This document shows positions 1-12,100 of a stretch of DNA of 64,000 bases, piece after piece (position 1 is the first letter of the stretch; each line of letters starts with the position of its first letter). The DNA lies in assembly GCA_023238725.1 (NCBI GenBank), contig CM041546.1:9982028-10046027 (forward strand). Direction: 5' to 3'. Source of the DNA: Scortum barcoo. Its lineage: Eukaryota > Chordata > Actinopteri > Centrarchiformes > Terapontidae. The translations under genes were made by a program, and so were the position numbers. Below the pieces are notes generated by a model. It did no database searches, was not told the DNA's origin, and saw only the letters and a list, made by a program, of their open reading frames with translations.

Positions 1-366
1 TACAAAGGTTTTCTTCACAGCCATTTATCATCATAAATAGTATGTAATTTTGCATGTTGCCGTGTATAGGGGTGGCGACAATATCATGAAAATTGAATGC
101 AGTTCAGTACAGTAATATTGTGGCAGTACTTGCTGGTTGCAATGTTCAGCTTTAGCAGGAGTGACTGTTCAAGAGGATGTATTTTTTGTTGTTGTTGAAT
201 TGAGTTGTTTTATGCTTGAAGGTGTTCTTAACCATTTTGTTGAGCTGACCCAGTCACAGCGTTGGATTGCATTACATCATGTTCATAATACTGCATCCAC
301 CCATCCAAGTTCACACATGTACAGCAAAATAACCTTTGCCCCACGGTGCTACATATGCTACCACAG

Positions 367-635
367 GAACCTCATTGCGTCCAACTGGCAAACCTACAGT
401 GGCATGCAGGACCAGTACAAGCAGGATGGCGTACAGCGCCGCCCATTGAAGAGGATCATCACCCACCCGGATTACAACCAGATGACCTTTGACTATGACA
501 TTGCACTGCTGGAGCTCAGCGAGCCGCTGGAGTTCACCAATACCATCCAACCCATCTGCCTACCCGCTTCCTCCCACGTCTTCCCTGCAGGCATGTCCTG
601 CTGGGTCACAGGCTGGGGCGCACTACGAGAAGGAG
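367..635 (+). CDS. st14: st14-like exon with catalytic Asp
   Basis: The acceptor is CCACAG before 367 and the donor is GTATTA at 636. The first base completes a codon begun in an exon outside the window, and the last base starts a codon finished at 1108. The exon encodes the loop-rich part of the N-terminal barrel through FDYDIALLEL to GWGALREG. The open frame continues upstream to 137, but that part has no protease similarity and is intron read-through. Confidence 0.85.
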
Positions 636-1547
636 GTATTATGCAGGAATTGGTGATTCTTGGTAGAGCTGCAGTTATTTATTTTTTTATGTTTGTTTTT
701 TCTCTGTAACTGATTATTGTGCTTATTTTGAATATTTATAATGTTATGCCTCAATTATGGGTGACCCACTCTACAATTGTGTTGTGTTTTCTTCCCTTCA
801 ACTTTCTCATTTCATACCGTCTTCTTCTACTCTCCTTTAATGTCCCTCCCATTTCTTTATCTTTCCCATCATGACATACTTCTCTTCCCCTCAACCCTCC
901 CTCCCTTTTCTCTCATCTTTTTCTAATCTGCTCTATTCCATTAAGCCTTCTTCCATATCCATATATCAAGACAGACGCTGGCTCTCCTGGGAAGCCTCTT
1001 AAACCTTCATTAGCTAACACTAATCCAGCCCATTAACACCATTGATGTTAGTGATGAACACAGAGGTCACGTGGCATGGCTCTGACCCCTTTGTCCTGCT
1101 CTTACAGGTCAAAAGGCACAGCTGCTGCAGAAGGCATCTGTGAAAATCATCAACGACACGGTGTGTAACATGGTCACAGAGGGCCAAGTCACTTCCAGGA
1201 TGCTCTGCAGTGGATTCTTGGCCGGAGGAGTCGACGCCTGCCAGGTGAGACTGTGCAACATGTTCTCCAGAAACGAATAAAAGGACAAAGGGCTGATTTA
1301 GATAGGTTTTCACACCTATATAATTATCATGCTCTCACATCCAAGCCAAATCTAATAACCGCTCTCCCCTGACCGTCCTCGCCAGGGAGACTCCGGAGGC
1401 CCCCTGGCGTGCTTCGAGGAGAGTGGGAAGTGGTTTCAGGCCGGCATTGTGAGCTGGGGTGAGGGCTGTGCTCGTCGGAACAAGCCCGGCGTCTACTCGC
1501 GCGTCACCAAGCTGAGAAACTGGATTAAGAAGGAGACAGGGATTTGA
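367..1547 (+). CDS. st14: Matriptase-like transmembrane serine protease, 3' part (three exons)
   Basis: This is the C-terminal part of an S1 trypsin-fold protease; the gene begins before the window. Exons at 367-635, 1108-1244 and 1386-1547 join in frame (phases 1 and 0) and end at TGA 1545-1547. Visible hallmarks are DIALLEL with the catalytic Asp (codon 497-499), the WVTGWG block, the S1-pocket Asp of GVDACQ (codon 1233-1235, which predicts cleavage after Arg/Lys), GDSGGP with the catalytic Ser (codon 1392-1394), SWGEGCA and NKPGVY. The catalytic His and the activation site must lie upstream, off the window. HVFPAG, the intron directly before GDSGG and the RNWIKKETGI end all fit ST14 (matriptase), a type II membrane protease of epithelia. 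Other TMPRSS-family proteases are possible but fit less well. The gene is convergent with the kirrel gene. Confidence 0.85.
1108..1244 (+). CDS. st14: st14-like penultimate exon
   Basis: The acceptor is TCTTACAG and the donor is GTGAGA. It encodes about 45 residues, from GQKAQLLQKA through INDTVC and SRMLCSGF to GGVDACQ. The Asp in VDAC sits six residues before the catalytic Ser, as in trypsin-specificity enzymes. The exon ends in phase 0 directly before GDSGG, which is a conserved intron site in this family. Confidence 0.9.
1386..1547 (+). CDS. st14: st14-like last coding exon with catalytic Ser
   Basis: The acceptor is CTCGCCAG. The exon opens with GDSGGPLACF and continues through FQAGIVSWGEGCARRNKPGVY to a final helix ending KKETGI and the stop TGA. 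It has 53 codons plus the stop. The SWG and GVY glycines, which keep the S1 pocket open for basic side chains, are present. Confidence 0.92.
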   Translation, partial: GDSGGPLACFEESGKWFQAGIVSWGEGCARRNKPGVYSRVTKLRNWIKKETGI

Positions 1548-2285
1548 TGATGTTGTGAGGCCTAAGGAGGGATGCAGAGCGGGGGGAACAACGTCAGTGT
1601 GCTAAAAATAATGGAGACGGAACATTTGAGTCTGATTCAGGACAAGTCTCTCCAAGATTTATTCATTTAGCTGCAGACTGAGGATACTGTTGCATGGACC
1701 GAGCCACTCACATGAATGACTTGACGCACTTTATTTGGTCACCAACCCCCACTTTCTTGTGCCCACTCCTCAAACCACACGCACAGACCAACTCACATTA
1801 TACTCACATAAACCACATTGTGTATAGTTCTTAATGACACAAATTAGCACTGTGTCTTTTACCCCATCAATATTTTCATGTTTCACTGGAGAATATAAAT
1901 AATGAAATATGCATATTCTGGGAATTATTTTCTCAATATTTGCCCAGTGTAGCTTTTTACGGTGGAGGAAGAATTTGAACATTTTACACAGTTTTACAAT
2001 ATCCCTCCCATATCCCATCTTTTTGTTTTTTAAGCCTTAGTATTTTGTATTTCTATACAGGTGAGGTGCCTTCGTCCTACTGGGCTGTAGTGAATGTTGC
2101 AGTTTTCCAGTGGGCTCATGCTGTAGATAGTTATAAATTAGGGGATTTATTTATCATGTATCTTAAAAGACCCTAACATTATTTTTAGCGCATTTGCCGC
2201 AACATTACTGTGGACTATTTTCCAGAGCGTATCACAGGTTTGTAGATTAATTTAATTGATTAAAGCATTTTTATCTACCATCTTC
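1548..2285 (+). other. Probable 3' UTR of the st14-like gene
   Basis: This follows the TGA at 1545-1547. The best poly(A) signal candidate is ATTAAA at 2259-2264, followed by T-rich sequence. A second candidate, AATAAA at about 2403-2408, would extend the UTR. No coding potential is seen. The 3' end is inferred, not observed. Confidence 0.4.
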
Positions 2286-3840
2286 CCGGCAGCCATTAGT
2301 CTCCCTTTTTTTTATCAGTAAAGTATAAACATAAAGTTGTGGAGGCATCTGCATTACAATGTGATGATAACAGAAGTTAAGACAAAAACAAAAGAACCAA
2401 AAAATAAAACATGTTGCTGAAATCCATGCAGGGGTCTTTTCATACGGTACTAAAATGAATGAAAACCAGAAGCTGCCTGTGAGGCAGAAATGCATTAATC
2501 AATGTAAAAGCCCACGGTTTGTTTTGGAAAATGGCCAGCAGTAATGTTAAGTATACCAGATTTGTAGTCGGTGGGCTAAAACAGGCAAAAACACCAGCAT
2601 GGTCCCTGAAGACTGTCGATCTGAGACTGGAGTGATGCTTAAGTTGTTTTAAGTTGTTGTTGATCTGAGCAGGGGTCCTAGATCAGTATTGCCATTACAC
2701 ATTTACAGATGCTTACTAGCCTTGCCTGCTCCGTGAATGATTTTCCAAAATGTGGTATTCAGAAGGGGAGGCGGAGGATGAGGATTAGATCCAGCTGGCT
2801 TTTGGACGGGGCTGTAGTTAAGCTCAGGGTGATTGGGGTCCTCAGTCACACACACACCTGAGAGCCAAAGCAAACCAATAGGGTTTTCAATACTTTCCAG
2901 AGCAATGCAATGGATTCTTGTCCTTGTGAGAGTCTCCTCTCTGTGGTCACAGCCAGCTCAATCAACTTTTGTTTTTGTTTTTTTAACTCCACTTGCCCTC
3001 ATCTCTGACTTATCCTCGAAATATTGTATCCTGGATAAGCAAACCAAAGAGAAGCAGAAGTATTATTTATTGAAGGGGAAATAAAATAAAGAAAATGTTG
3101 AGGATATTGGTCAGCTGACCTTTTTTTTTTTTTTTTTTTTTTTTCTCACAGATATTCCCAGATAAACTGTGCAAGTGTAAAAGTATATTTTTCATAGAGT
3201 AGGGAGAGGCTGCAACTTTTCAATGGAAGATATTTTCATGAACATTGTACACTGACTGTGATTTGCATTACGGACATACTTTATAACCTTTTTATTTGTT
3301 TGTGTGAGTTTGTTTATGTTTTTATAAGAAAGGGTAATGATAATAAACATCTTTTATCTGATTCCTCAGTACCTAATTGCATTACCTGTATTATTCGTCT
3401 TTGACGAGGTCTCATTTTGTATTATGTTGTGCATAACAAATGTGCGTCTTGTGAGACCTTGTCCCATTTCACTGCAGAATTGTAATGAGCATGTACCTCT
3501 CCTCCCCATCGTGAGCAGTGTGCCTACCTGGGGAACAGAGGTGACAAGATGAACTCATATTGGCAAATAATACCTACCTTTGTCACAGCTCTATCCTATT
3601 ACCCTACGAGATGGGCATGTCGACTTCAGGAGGTGGATACACATACAGCGGGGGTTCTACTATCTCATCTGTCTTCATTAAAAGCAGCGCACCACAGAGG
3701 GAATAGGAAAATCAACATAGACAGCGCTGCTAATTTATGTATTCATCATTGTTGCTACATGGGAAGCTTTGTTTGTCGCTCTTCCGCGTGCCCAATGAGC
3801 TACTCACCAGACTGATTAACTCTCAGGATTCACACCAGCC
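2286..3840. other. Intergenic spacer between two convergent genes
   Basis: No exon, RNA gene or recognisable transposon is visible. It includes a 24-T run at 3121-3144 and AT-rich stretches. Short open frames here match no family I know. The stretch separates the end of the st14-like gene from the likely poly(A) signal of the kirrel gene. Confidence 0.5.
3121..3144. repeat. Poly(T) tract, 24 bases
   Basis: An uninterrupted run of 24 T. It could be the remnant poly(A) tail of a minus-strand retrocopy, but no element body is recognisable beside it. Confidence 0.9.
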
Positions 3841-3844
3841 AGTT

Positions 3845-5638
3845 CTTTATCGGAAATGGTTTTATTTAAATATAAATATGTGTACAAAGGTACAAGCAAC
3901 GATAGCTCATTTTTAGCAAATAAAGTTCTTAATACATTATTAAAAGAATGAACAAACAAATGGCAATTAGTTGTGTTCCAAAAAAAAGCATAGTAACTGC
4001 ATTCAATGATTGATGGACAACTTACAGAAGAAAATCTGCGGACCTAAATAAACAAACCAAGATAGATACTTATGTATATAAAGATACTTTACAATAGAGC
4101 AGCTTACACGCTGTACATTAAGGCTTATATAAAATATAAAAATAAAGACAAGCGATGATGTTTGCCTTCTCACTTTAAGTGACATTTGTTCTCTCATCAG
4201 GCTGCCTGGTAACAGCTTTTTAGACAAATGGCAGTACAGGCGTCCATACTGAAACATCCAGGAATTGGAATGCAACTGGGCCAGGTGTAGAAACCAATGT
4301 CTCAAACATGAAATGGACATGAATATAAACGCTGAAGATTTTCACTAGACACATCATTTGCATGCAACAGAGAGAAAGTATGGGCTCAGCCATTTGTACA
4401 GATACTTAGTGTTTCAGGGTAGTACTGTTTCTTGTAAACATATTGAGACAATTTGATTGAGTTGTAAAACTTGAGAGTGTATGGGCCACATTAGGACAGC
4501 CACACACGCCTTTCCCCACCTGAGCCTGCTGACGTGGACGCTGCATTCAAGTTTATTTCAAGTTCAGGATTGCCACCATTTTCCAAACCACCACTTTTGA
4601 TTGTTCTGGTAATAGCCTGCTTTTCATTTTACAATCAGGAAACACAGCAGAAAATAGTACTGAAAACAGCCCCGGTTTTTCCCCAATAAAATTATCACCA
4701 TCTTTGGGTTGTCATGGCCTTACCTTGTCCATCTTGGTACAACACACAGCTGACAGATAGTCCTCCATTACAATGAAGGCTTAAAAAAAAACACATTCTC
4801 TTCATATCTCTGTCTTTTGTCCACTGGTAAGCAATGCTGCTAAGTCCAACATGTTAGGGTTATTATCAGGAGAAGCTCCAGGAATACAGCTCAGGCTAGA
4901 AGTATTCCACTGTTGATTAGACTCTTCATACAGTACAGTGCCTGTAGCACTTGTTGGTCAGTAGAGCTAGCCTGTTGTGCAGAATAGTTTGTCTGTCTCT
5001 GTGGATAGCTGTCTTTTGTTGATGATAGAGACACAAATGTGCTTAGAATTCCTTTCGCATGCCAACAAAACACTAAATGACAGACAACAAAAGGTTGTTT
5101 TTTTTCCTCACGTATGTCTTAGCTTGTCATATCTTCTTTCAAAGTATTTTAGAGGTCATGTTTGACATTTAGTGTTGACACAAAGTAAACTCTGGAAGGC
5201 AGGTAAACAGCTACCCCAGTCATTTTGGCCACCCAAATTCTGGAGATGCATTAGATTCATTTTCTAGTTGGCCCTTGCACTGACAGAATATCTCCACAGG
5301 TTTGGGTGGTCATCATGTAGAGATAACCTTGTGAGGTATCACACTGTAATCATAAGTTTGACTTGAACATCACAATCTGCTGAATTCTCCAGCTCCGGAA
5401 CTCTACGGTTAGCATTACTGTCCTGATCCTGCGAACCATCACAACAAATAAAGGTTATCCCATAACCTAAACCACACGACCGCCTCCAAATACTGTCCAA
5501 ACATGTCCTTGAAGGACGGAGGATCCGAGTAAAGAAAGTCTCTGTTCATGTTAGTCCAGCCACACAAGTATGTGGAGGTGACAATGGTTATCTCCTCACA
5601 GCTCCTGCAATCCTCTTTTTTCCATTTTTTTTGTCCAA
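3845..5638 (-). other. kirrel1: Probable 3' UTR of the kirrel gene
   Basis: On the minus strand the stop codon at 5641-5639 is followed by about 1.8 kb without coding signal. The strongest poly(A) signal is AATAAA on the minus strand (3866-3861), embedded in an A/T-rich block typical of transcript ends. Earlier AATAAA-like hexamers exist, so alternative polyadenylation is possible. The end point is inferred from the hexamer only. Confidence 0.45.
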
Positions 5639-6130
5639 TCAGACATGCGTCTGCATACGTTGTGAGGGCCGGCCATAGTCAGACTGCTGGGAGGACACTT
5701 GTGAGGAGGCGTAAGAGAAGCGGGACGAGCTGGACACCTTGCTCGCCTGATCTGATTGGTCATATGCATCCACCTTCTCATAGGAAGCAGGCTTAACGTA
5801 GCTGGTGAAGGCGCGGCCATAAGTAGCAGGCAGGTAAGCAGAGCCACTGTAGACGGGATCAGCGGGATAAATGCTGGCTGGCTGGCCGGGCTGCTGCTGG
5901 GCAGCTTGCTGTTGTTCATATGCGGTTCTGCCCACTGTGGTGGTTGCGTATCGCTGGGAGAAGTCATAGACACGGGGCTGGGTGCCATGCTGACCATATA
6001 TGGGGCTGGGGGAGGGCAGCTGCGATGGAGTGTAGACTGGCCGAGAGTTGGGCACATATTCAGAGAACCCACTGCTGCGGATGTGGCGGTCTTCATGACC
6101 ACGGACATTGTAGTAGCCATTCGTGGGATC
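5639..6130 (-). CDS. kirrel1: kirrel exon 15: last coding exon with Grb2 and PDZ motifs
   Basis: The acceptor is CTAATAG. It has 163 codons and TGA at 5641-5639. It opens DPTNGYYNVRGHEDRH, the most conserved tail block, with a YxN Grb2-type site. It contains further tyrosines (EYVP, VYTP, VYDF, SYEKV), a Gln-rich run AYEQQQAAQQQPGQ, and ends SDYGRPSQRMQTHV, a class I PDZ ligand shared with KIRREL1 and KIRREL3. Confidence 0.95.
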   Translation of the reverse strand, partial: DPTNGYYNVRGHEDRHIRSSGFSEYVPNSRPVYTPSQLPSPSPIYGQHGTQPRVYDFSQRYATTTVGRTAYEQQQAAQQQPGQPASIYPADPVYSGSAYLPATYGRAFTSYVKPASYEKVDAYDQSDQASKVSSSSRFSYASSQVSSQQSDYGRPSQRMQTHV

Positions 6131-9100
6131 CTATTAGACAGAGAAAAAAAACATGAACTTTGTATAGTTTGGTATTAAGTATAATGGATGAAAATAATAC
6201 ATTCTTGCTATTTTGAGAGTGTCTTCAAGTAAGTATTTTCAGTTTTACCTTGATGTCCGATCTCTCATCCTCCTCCTCTTCCAGGAGGTCGCTGTGTTCT
6301 GTGCGCGATGTCCCAGGAGACTCGCTGCTGTTCGGAGCCTGAGGGAAGACCGAGCATTTTTGAAGAATTACTAGGATGAACAACACCTCACTTGAATAAG
6401 AACAAAACAAATTCTGAGAAGTACATTACAGAACTAATGTGAGTTTTCTCTAACCATCAATAGGGATGTCTGGCATACAGAGACAGGGAACAAAGAAATT
6501 TACCATGGGCTCTTTGACATCTTCCTCATCGTCGTTACCACGCGTAGCGTTGTGATCACTGTGAACAATCTGAACTCTGATGTCACTCTTGGAAAGTCGA
6601 GTGCACCTTTTACCTGCGGGGATTGAAGAGAAGAGGAGCTTTAATTGACATTTCCAGGCAGACTTGCATGTCAAATTTTTCTGTTTAAACACAGGGTGAG
6701 ACGGTTCAAAAGTTGAACAAGAACTGTTCAGTTTTCAGCTCACAAATGAAAAAGACTTTAATCTGTTTGATTTGAGGAATTGGCTGTTGACCCTCTTGCC
6801 CATACTAACCGTTGAGCTCACCTTTGCCTGTGTGCCTGCAGCAGAGGGAGACCAGGGTGATGACGCAGATGAGCAGGACACAGCCTCCACCTACCGCTCC
6901 TCCGACAATTATCAGCATAGGCAGGGCTTCTGTAACAAGGACAGCAGTGGAGGAAAAGTGTGGCATAGGGGGTGGGGGGTAGATGGTGGTCAAAAGAAGG
7001 GGAAGGATGAAATGAGAGATAGCAGAGCATAAGTGTCAGAGTCAAGAGCGCGCAGATCAGAGCAAAAGAAAGAAAGAGATCTACTCATTTGTTTTGCTAA
7101 TCCCAGAAATGTCAACGCCTTTATAAATTCATCTGCTGTAAACCCAAGCCTGCTCGCAGCTAGCGTATGCTCACACGGGCAATCTGCATCCCATAGCCCG
7201 GCTATTGTCTCTAATCTCTCTGAAATAAGGGTAACAAGGCCTGACATGCAATGAAGCAACAGACAGTAATCTAATTAGAGATACCAGGAGATATCGCTGC
7301 CCATTTCTCTGGAGACCCCGCTCTGCTACGTTGATGTAAATTACTGGTGAGGACCTTATTTTTGGTTTCTGCAGCAACAAAGGCTGCCACTGCCATCACT
7401 GTAGAAGTAACACTGCCTAATTTTAAGATCACTTAAAAGGGCTGCAGCCTGAGCTTCTGAATTTGGCTCTGAGACAGTGATAGAGAACATGAGTCATAAC
7501 CGCAAACACATGTGGCTTCCTCTAATTGACTTTTGTCCCCAATCAATAGCTATGTTATGGGGCAAACATATTCATTAAAGGAACCATCTGCTGATTAAAT
7601 CATATCGATTAGAGGACTATAATTAAGATAAGCACAGGACAGGGGCACTGCTTTCACCTAATCTGGCTCCCTTCATGGCAAGGATTGAGAGTATCACTAT
7701 AACTTCTGTGGAGGGGGAGGGCATTACTCCTGTGTACCTTGTTCCTTCAATGTGACCAGGGCGGTGCCGGTGCCGAAGCGGTTCCAGGCAGTGCAGTTGT
7801 AGCGCAGCTGGAAATCCTGTGCCAGAGTCTCAGATAGCACCAGAGAAGAGAGGACTCCGTGGTCGCTGGTTACCGTCTGCACTGAGTAACGACCGGAGGA
7901 GCCCGAGGACAGGCTCATGTCTCCAAAGGTCCACACCTACGAAGAGGAGCAAGCACGAGACAACAGGGAGTAAGTCACTTTTCTATGAAGAATTCCTCAC
8001 CAGCGAGCCAAGCAAGAGGCCTGCACAGCTGTTTATGCTTAGATCCCCGCCTGCCGCTGACTGAACAGCAGTTTCTCTCTCTGTTCTGCTTTCTCTCTGC
8101 CGACCTCTAAGGTGCTCTGTGGCTGACACAGCTCACAGGCTCATGTTTAAGCTGCCTCCCACGTCTGCCCTGCAGGTGAGGCCTAAGGAGGGTTAGGTAG
8201 CTGCACTATGAAATAAGGCTCCTCTCTGCCGTCACTAGCGCAGGGCCAGCAGGGCACCTGTCTCTCACTCCTCCTCACACCCTAATTATCCTCTCCCAGC
8301 CCAGCGTACGTTCAGCAGTTCAACAGGGTCAGCCGAGTGATGCCTCTTGGGCCGCTAATTGAATGCGGTTTGGCTGAAATCTGCAGGAAGCCAGTCTCCC
8401 ACAGCTCTCCCAACTTGACTATTTCTCCAGTCGATGTCTGTGCAATTACGGTTGTGAATATGTGTGTGTGCGTATTTGTTAGCGGGCAAGGCGGAGATGT
8501 GGTGGTGCAAAGGTGTGAAGGTGAGGTCAGGGGTAAAACTACGCCAAGTGATAAATCTCATGTGGGTGTGGCTGGGAGGAACAAGGAGTATGCAAGCTCC
8601 CAAACATAAGTGAGTGACGCACAGCACAAATAAGAGGCTCACTTACAATCTTATCAGGCGGGGGGCTGCTTCCCACTCGGCACTCCAGCTTGCCCTTGGA
8701 GTGCTTGACAGCATGCTGTGTGGCATCTGCTGTGATAATAGGTGGGCCTGGTGTGAAGAAGAAAGAAAGACAGAAAGAGCAGAGAAATAATAATAAAAAA
8801 AAAGAAATAAATATATTTTTCAAAATATTGGCAAATATCAAATAGTCCGATATCAGTGTTGATGTTACTTATTCAACTGATCAGTCCAAATATTACAAAC
8901 AACTTGTATACTCTGGAAAAAAAACCTCACCATTGACAGTCAGAGTGACATCTCTTTCTGCAACTCCAATCCGGGGTACGATGGCCTTGCAGGTGTATGT
9001 ACCAGCATCCTCCTGGGTAACAGCCTTCAGCTGCAAGGTGTTGCCATTACTGAGCACCTAGCGAGAAATCCAGAGGGACAAGTGAGAAGCGTGTTAGAGA

Positions 9101-12100
9101 GAAAAAGAGAGAGAAAGAGCGAGAAAAGAGCAGGCGGCGGGGAGAGAAGGCAGACAAAGGAGACTGGAACCTTTATTAGTGGCCCACTCATTGTGGAGGC
9201 AGCACAGAGGTGGGCTGACCATTGTAACAAATGCTGGTGGTTTGAGTTTAATTTCATTGTGAAGAGCTTTAATCACAGCATTAAGCACTCAAGCCACCGC
9301 TGAGTGACCGTGCTGCTGGGGAGATTGTTGTAATTAAACAGTGGGGACAGAACAGAGCAGACTATGGTGTGAGTGGGCCCTAGCCTTTAGAGCTGCTACA
9401 CTCACTCACTCCTTAGCTCATTGATCCTGTCATTCCATCAAGCTGTGATTAATCCATTTACCCCCACTCCGCCCTCCTCCTTCTCCACACCCTTCCCCCC
9501 CATCTCACTCTGTCCAATTTTTTATTTCAACACACTTATGGAGTAACCCAATTAATCCATTACTTGTGGCTGTGTGAGGGACAGTGGTGGTGGGTGGATT
9601 AGAAAAATGCCTGCGCATTTCCCTCAGAGGTGCTGAAAGCGTTCACTCTTTTAGATGACAGCATCGCTTAACGCCATCCCGCAGCATTCTTTACTTGGGG
9701 TATTTTCTCCAGCACCGCCTCGGAAATTATATTAGTTGCCAGGAGAGAAGCTGCTATGGGATGTCCCCACTGATGGTGTGTGTGCTAAAAGACTTTTACC
9801 AGGATGATGTAAAGTGAAGGTGGAAATGTCCCATTTGTTCCACCTATGAAATTGACTTTGAGGAAATGGATACTCAAGTGCAGTCGGGCCTTTTTTATGT
9901 CTAAGAGGCAGAGATGCTGGTCTAAAAAGTTGCAGCAGATGTTGTAATTCTGTTTCAACCGCACCTCGGCTCACTGGTTGACTGGCTGATTGATTGAGCA
10001 GCTGATTGAGTTAGAGATATGACAGCATGGCATGTGCCCTGATGATGCCGTATGAATCTATCAGTGGACAGACAGTTTTCTGCCAGAGGCTTCAGCCCTC
10101 CGGGATCATAGAGAGAGGAGGTGCTTTAAGATTCAGCCTAAAAAAGAATGTGTGGGGAAAAAGTGTGAGGAATTCATGCCTCAAGGCCATATGTGAATGT
10201 TTCTCTGTGGAGGGAGGTGTTGAGGGGTGGTGTTGAAGCTTCACCATACCACAAGATAAGGTGGTAACTAGTATTTGTTGCCTTACCACGCTGGAGCCGT
10301 GCTTGGTCCAGGCCAGGGTCAGAGGAGGGTTTCCAGTCCATGCACAAGTAAAAGCTGCATCCATCCCGATATCCACGGTCATTGGCTTGGGCTCCGACAG
10401 CAGTCTGGGGCCAACTAGGGTGAAGCAACCCAGGCGGCCAGTTACAATCAATAAGAAACTGCTTTTAAAATAACACACATCTCGAGAAAATCTCAAAACA
10501 TGCAGCTCAGCCACACTGCCCAGAATGCGGGCCCAAAGTCAAACTCACATTGGACATCGACCAGGGTGCTGACGTTGGTGCTGCCCACAGAGTTGGACAC
10601 CTCACAGGAGACCGGGTCTGTGAAGTAAGAGTAGTCCACCGTCACCTCGAGGCTGTCTCCGTTTGCCTCAGAGATGGGAACTCCTCCTTTAGACCACCTG
10701 GGACAGATGAATAATCACATTATACAGTCACATTAGTTCGGGGAAGGTACTTAGCCATGCGTATCAAAGTGGTTATTAGCTGATTCACGGCTTGTGCCAA
10801 TCACAATCAAACGCTGCCAATCAAGCAGCCCATTTAACCCAATGAATCTACTAAACACTTGCACTGCTTGAACAATTTTTTTTTTTGGATGTTGGATGTT
10901 TGCAGTGTACAATGTCTCGAAATACTCTTGCACAGAGAGATAAAAAATGAGATTAAAATAAAGGATGGGTACCTGTATCCAGTGATTTCAGGATTGGCTG
11001 AAGCGGAGCAGATGAAGAGGACCTTTGCTCCCTCTGTCACAGTCTGAGGCTGCACTGACAGAGTCACTGAGGGAGGGTCTGTGAAAAGGAAAAGTTTTAT
11101 GTTATTGACATGAATGTATGACTTAATTGGACTTATTAATGTTATCAGTATCATTCACCTTTAAACAGTGCAACATAATTAACAGCAATTTATAGATTTG
11201 ACACATGGCGTGCACTCTGCTGCAGTTTATATCTTTATAGAAGAGCTGATGCTGGGACACTCACGCTGGACATTGATAGTGACCGATGTCTGTCGTCCAG
11301 CAGGGGCAGCTTGGTTAAGAACCCTGCAGGTATAGGTGCGTCCAGAGTCGCTATCCTCGGGGATAATTGGAAGCATACTGACAGCCGTCTCCCTCTTTCC
11401 ATCCACCATCAGTGCCTGTAGAGTTACGCAATATTGCAGAGTTAGATGTGGCTGGCAGTGCGCGCAACAGCGTACAAACTACACTTATAAAGAGAGACTC
11501 CATTACAATCGAGCAGAGCCGAACATTGGGTTAGTGTCGCACAAGCAAGTCACTTGCCATTTGTGATGGCACCACTTAGGAATATCTCTATGACACCGCA
11601 GGTCTTATTTTTTCATGTGTGAGGCATTAAAGTTGCCATCCCGTTCTCTAGCATGGCAGTTAAATCATATATTTTATGATGCAGCAGGGGATATTGTGCT
11701 GTTCCCACATTTCTGAGAGTGTTCCCCGTCAGCGCTCCTTGTTTGTCATCATCCTTTAAATCTATTTACTGCTCACAGAAATCAATACGCCTAAGTGAGG
11801 AAAGGTGTAGATTCTGAGGATATGGCTGACTGCTCTTTCACTTACTCTCTCTCTTGGTCACACGCACATGCACGCTTGCACACACACACACATACAAGGG
11901 GAAAAATGTGATGGCCAAGGTGCCTGCGCGTCTGGTTTTTTGGGGTGGTGACAGTGAGGAAGAAGTGTCACACATCTTTGGGAAAGAGCAAGGGCAAGCT
12001 GAGCCTTTTCCCTGGACAGCCAAATCAATGGACACAGGCTTTCACTTCCTCAGCCAGACGCACAAAAAGCATTTTTATGGTAGATCAAATCACATCACTC

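Noticed and set aside
137..366. Open frame extending upstream of the first protease exon
   Set aside because: It shares the frame but has no protease similarity, starts at TTG, and a good CAG acceptor lies at 364-366. It is intron read-through.
3121..3151. Poly-T tract followed by CTCACAG, resembling a strong splice acceptor
   Set aside because: No open coding frame with family similarity or matching donor follows; it lies after the protease stop codon.
5756..6178. 140-codon plus-strand frame over the last kirrel exon
   Set aside because: It is a shadow of exon 15, whose minus-strand frame encodes the conserved KIRREL C-terminus.
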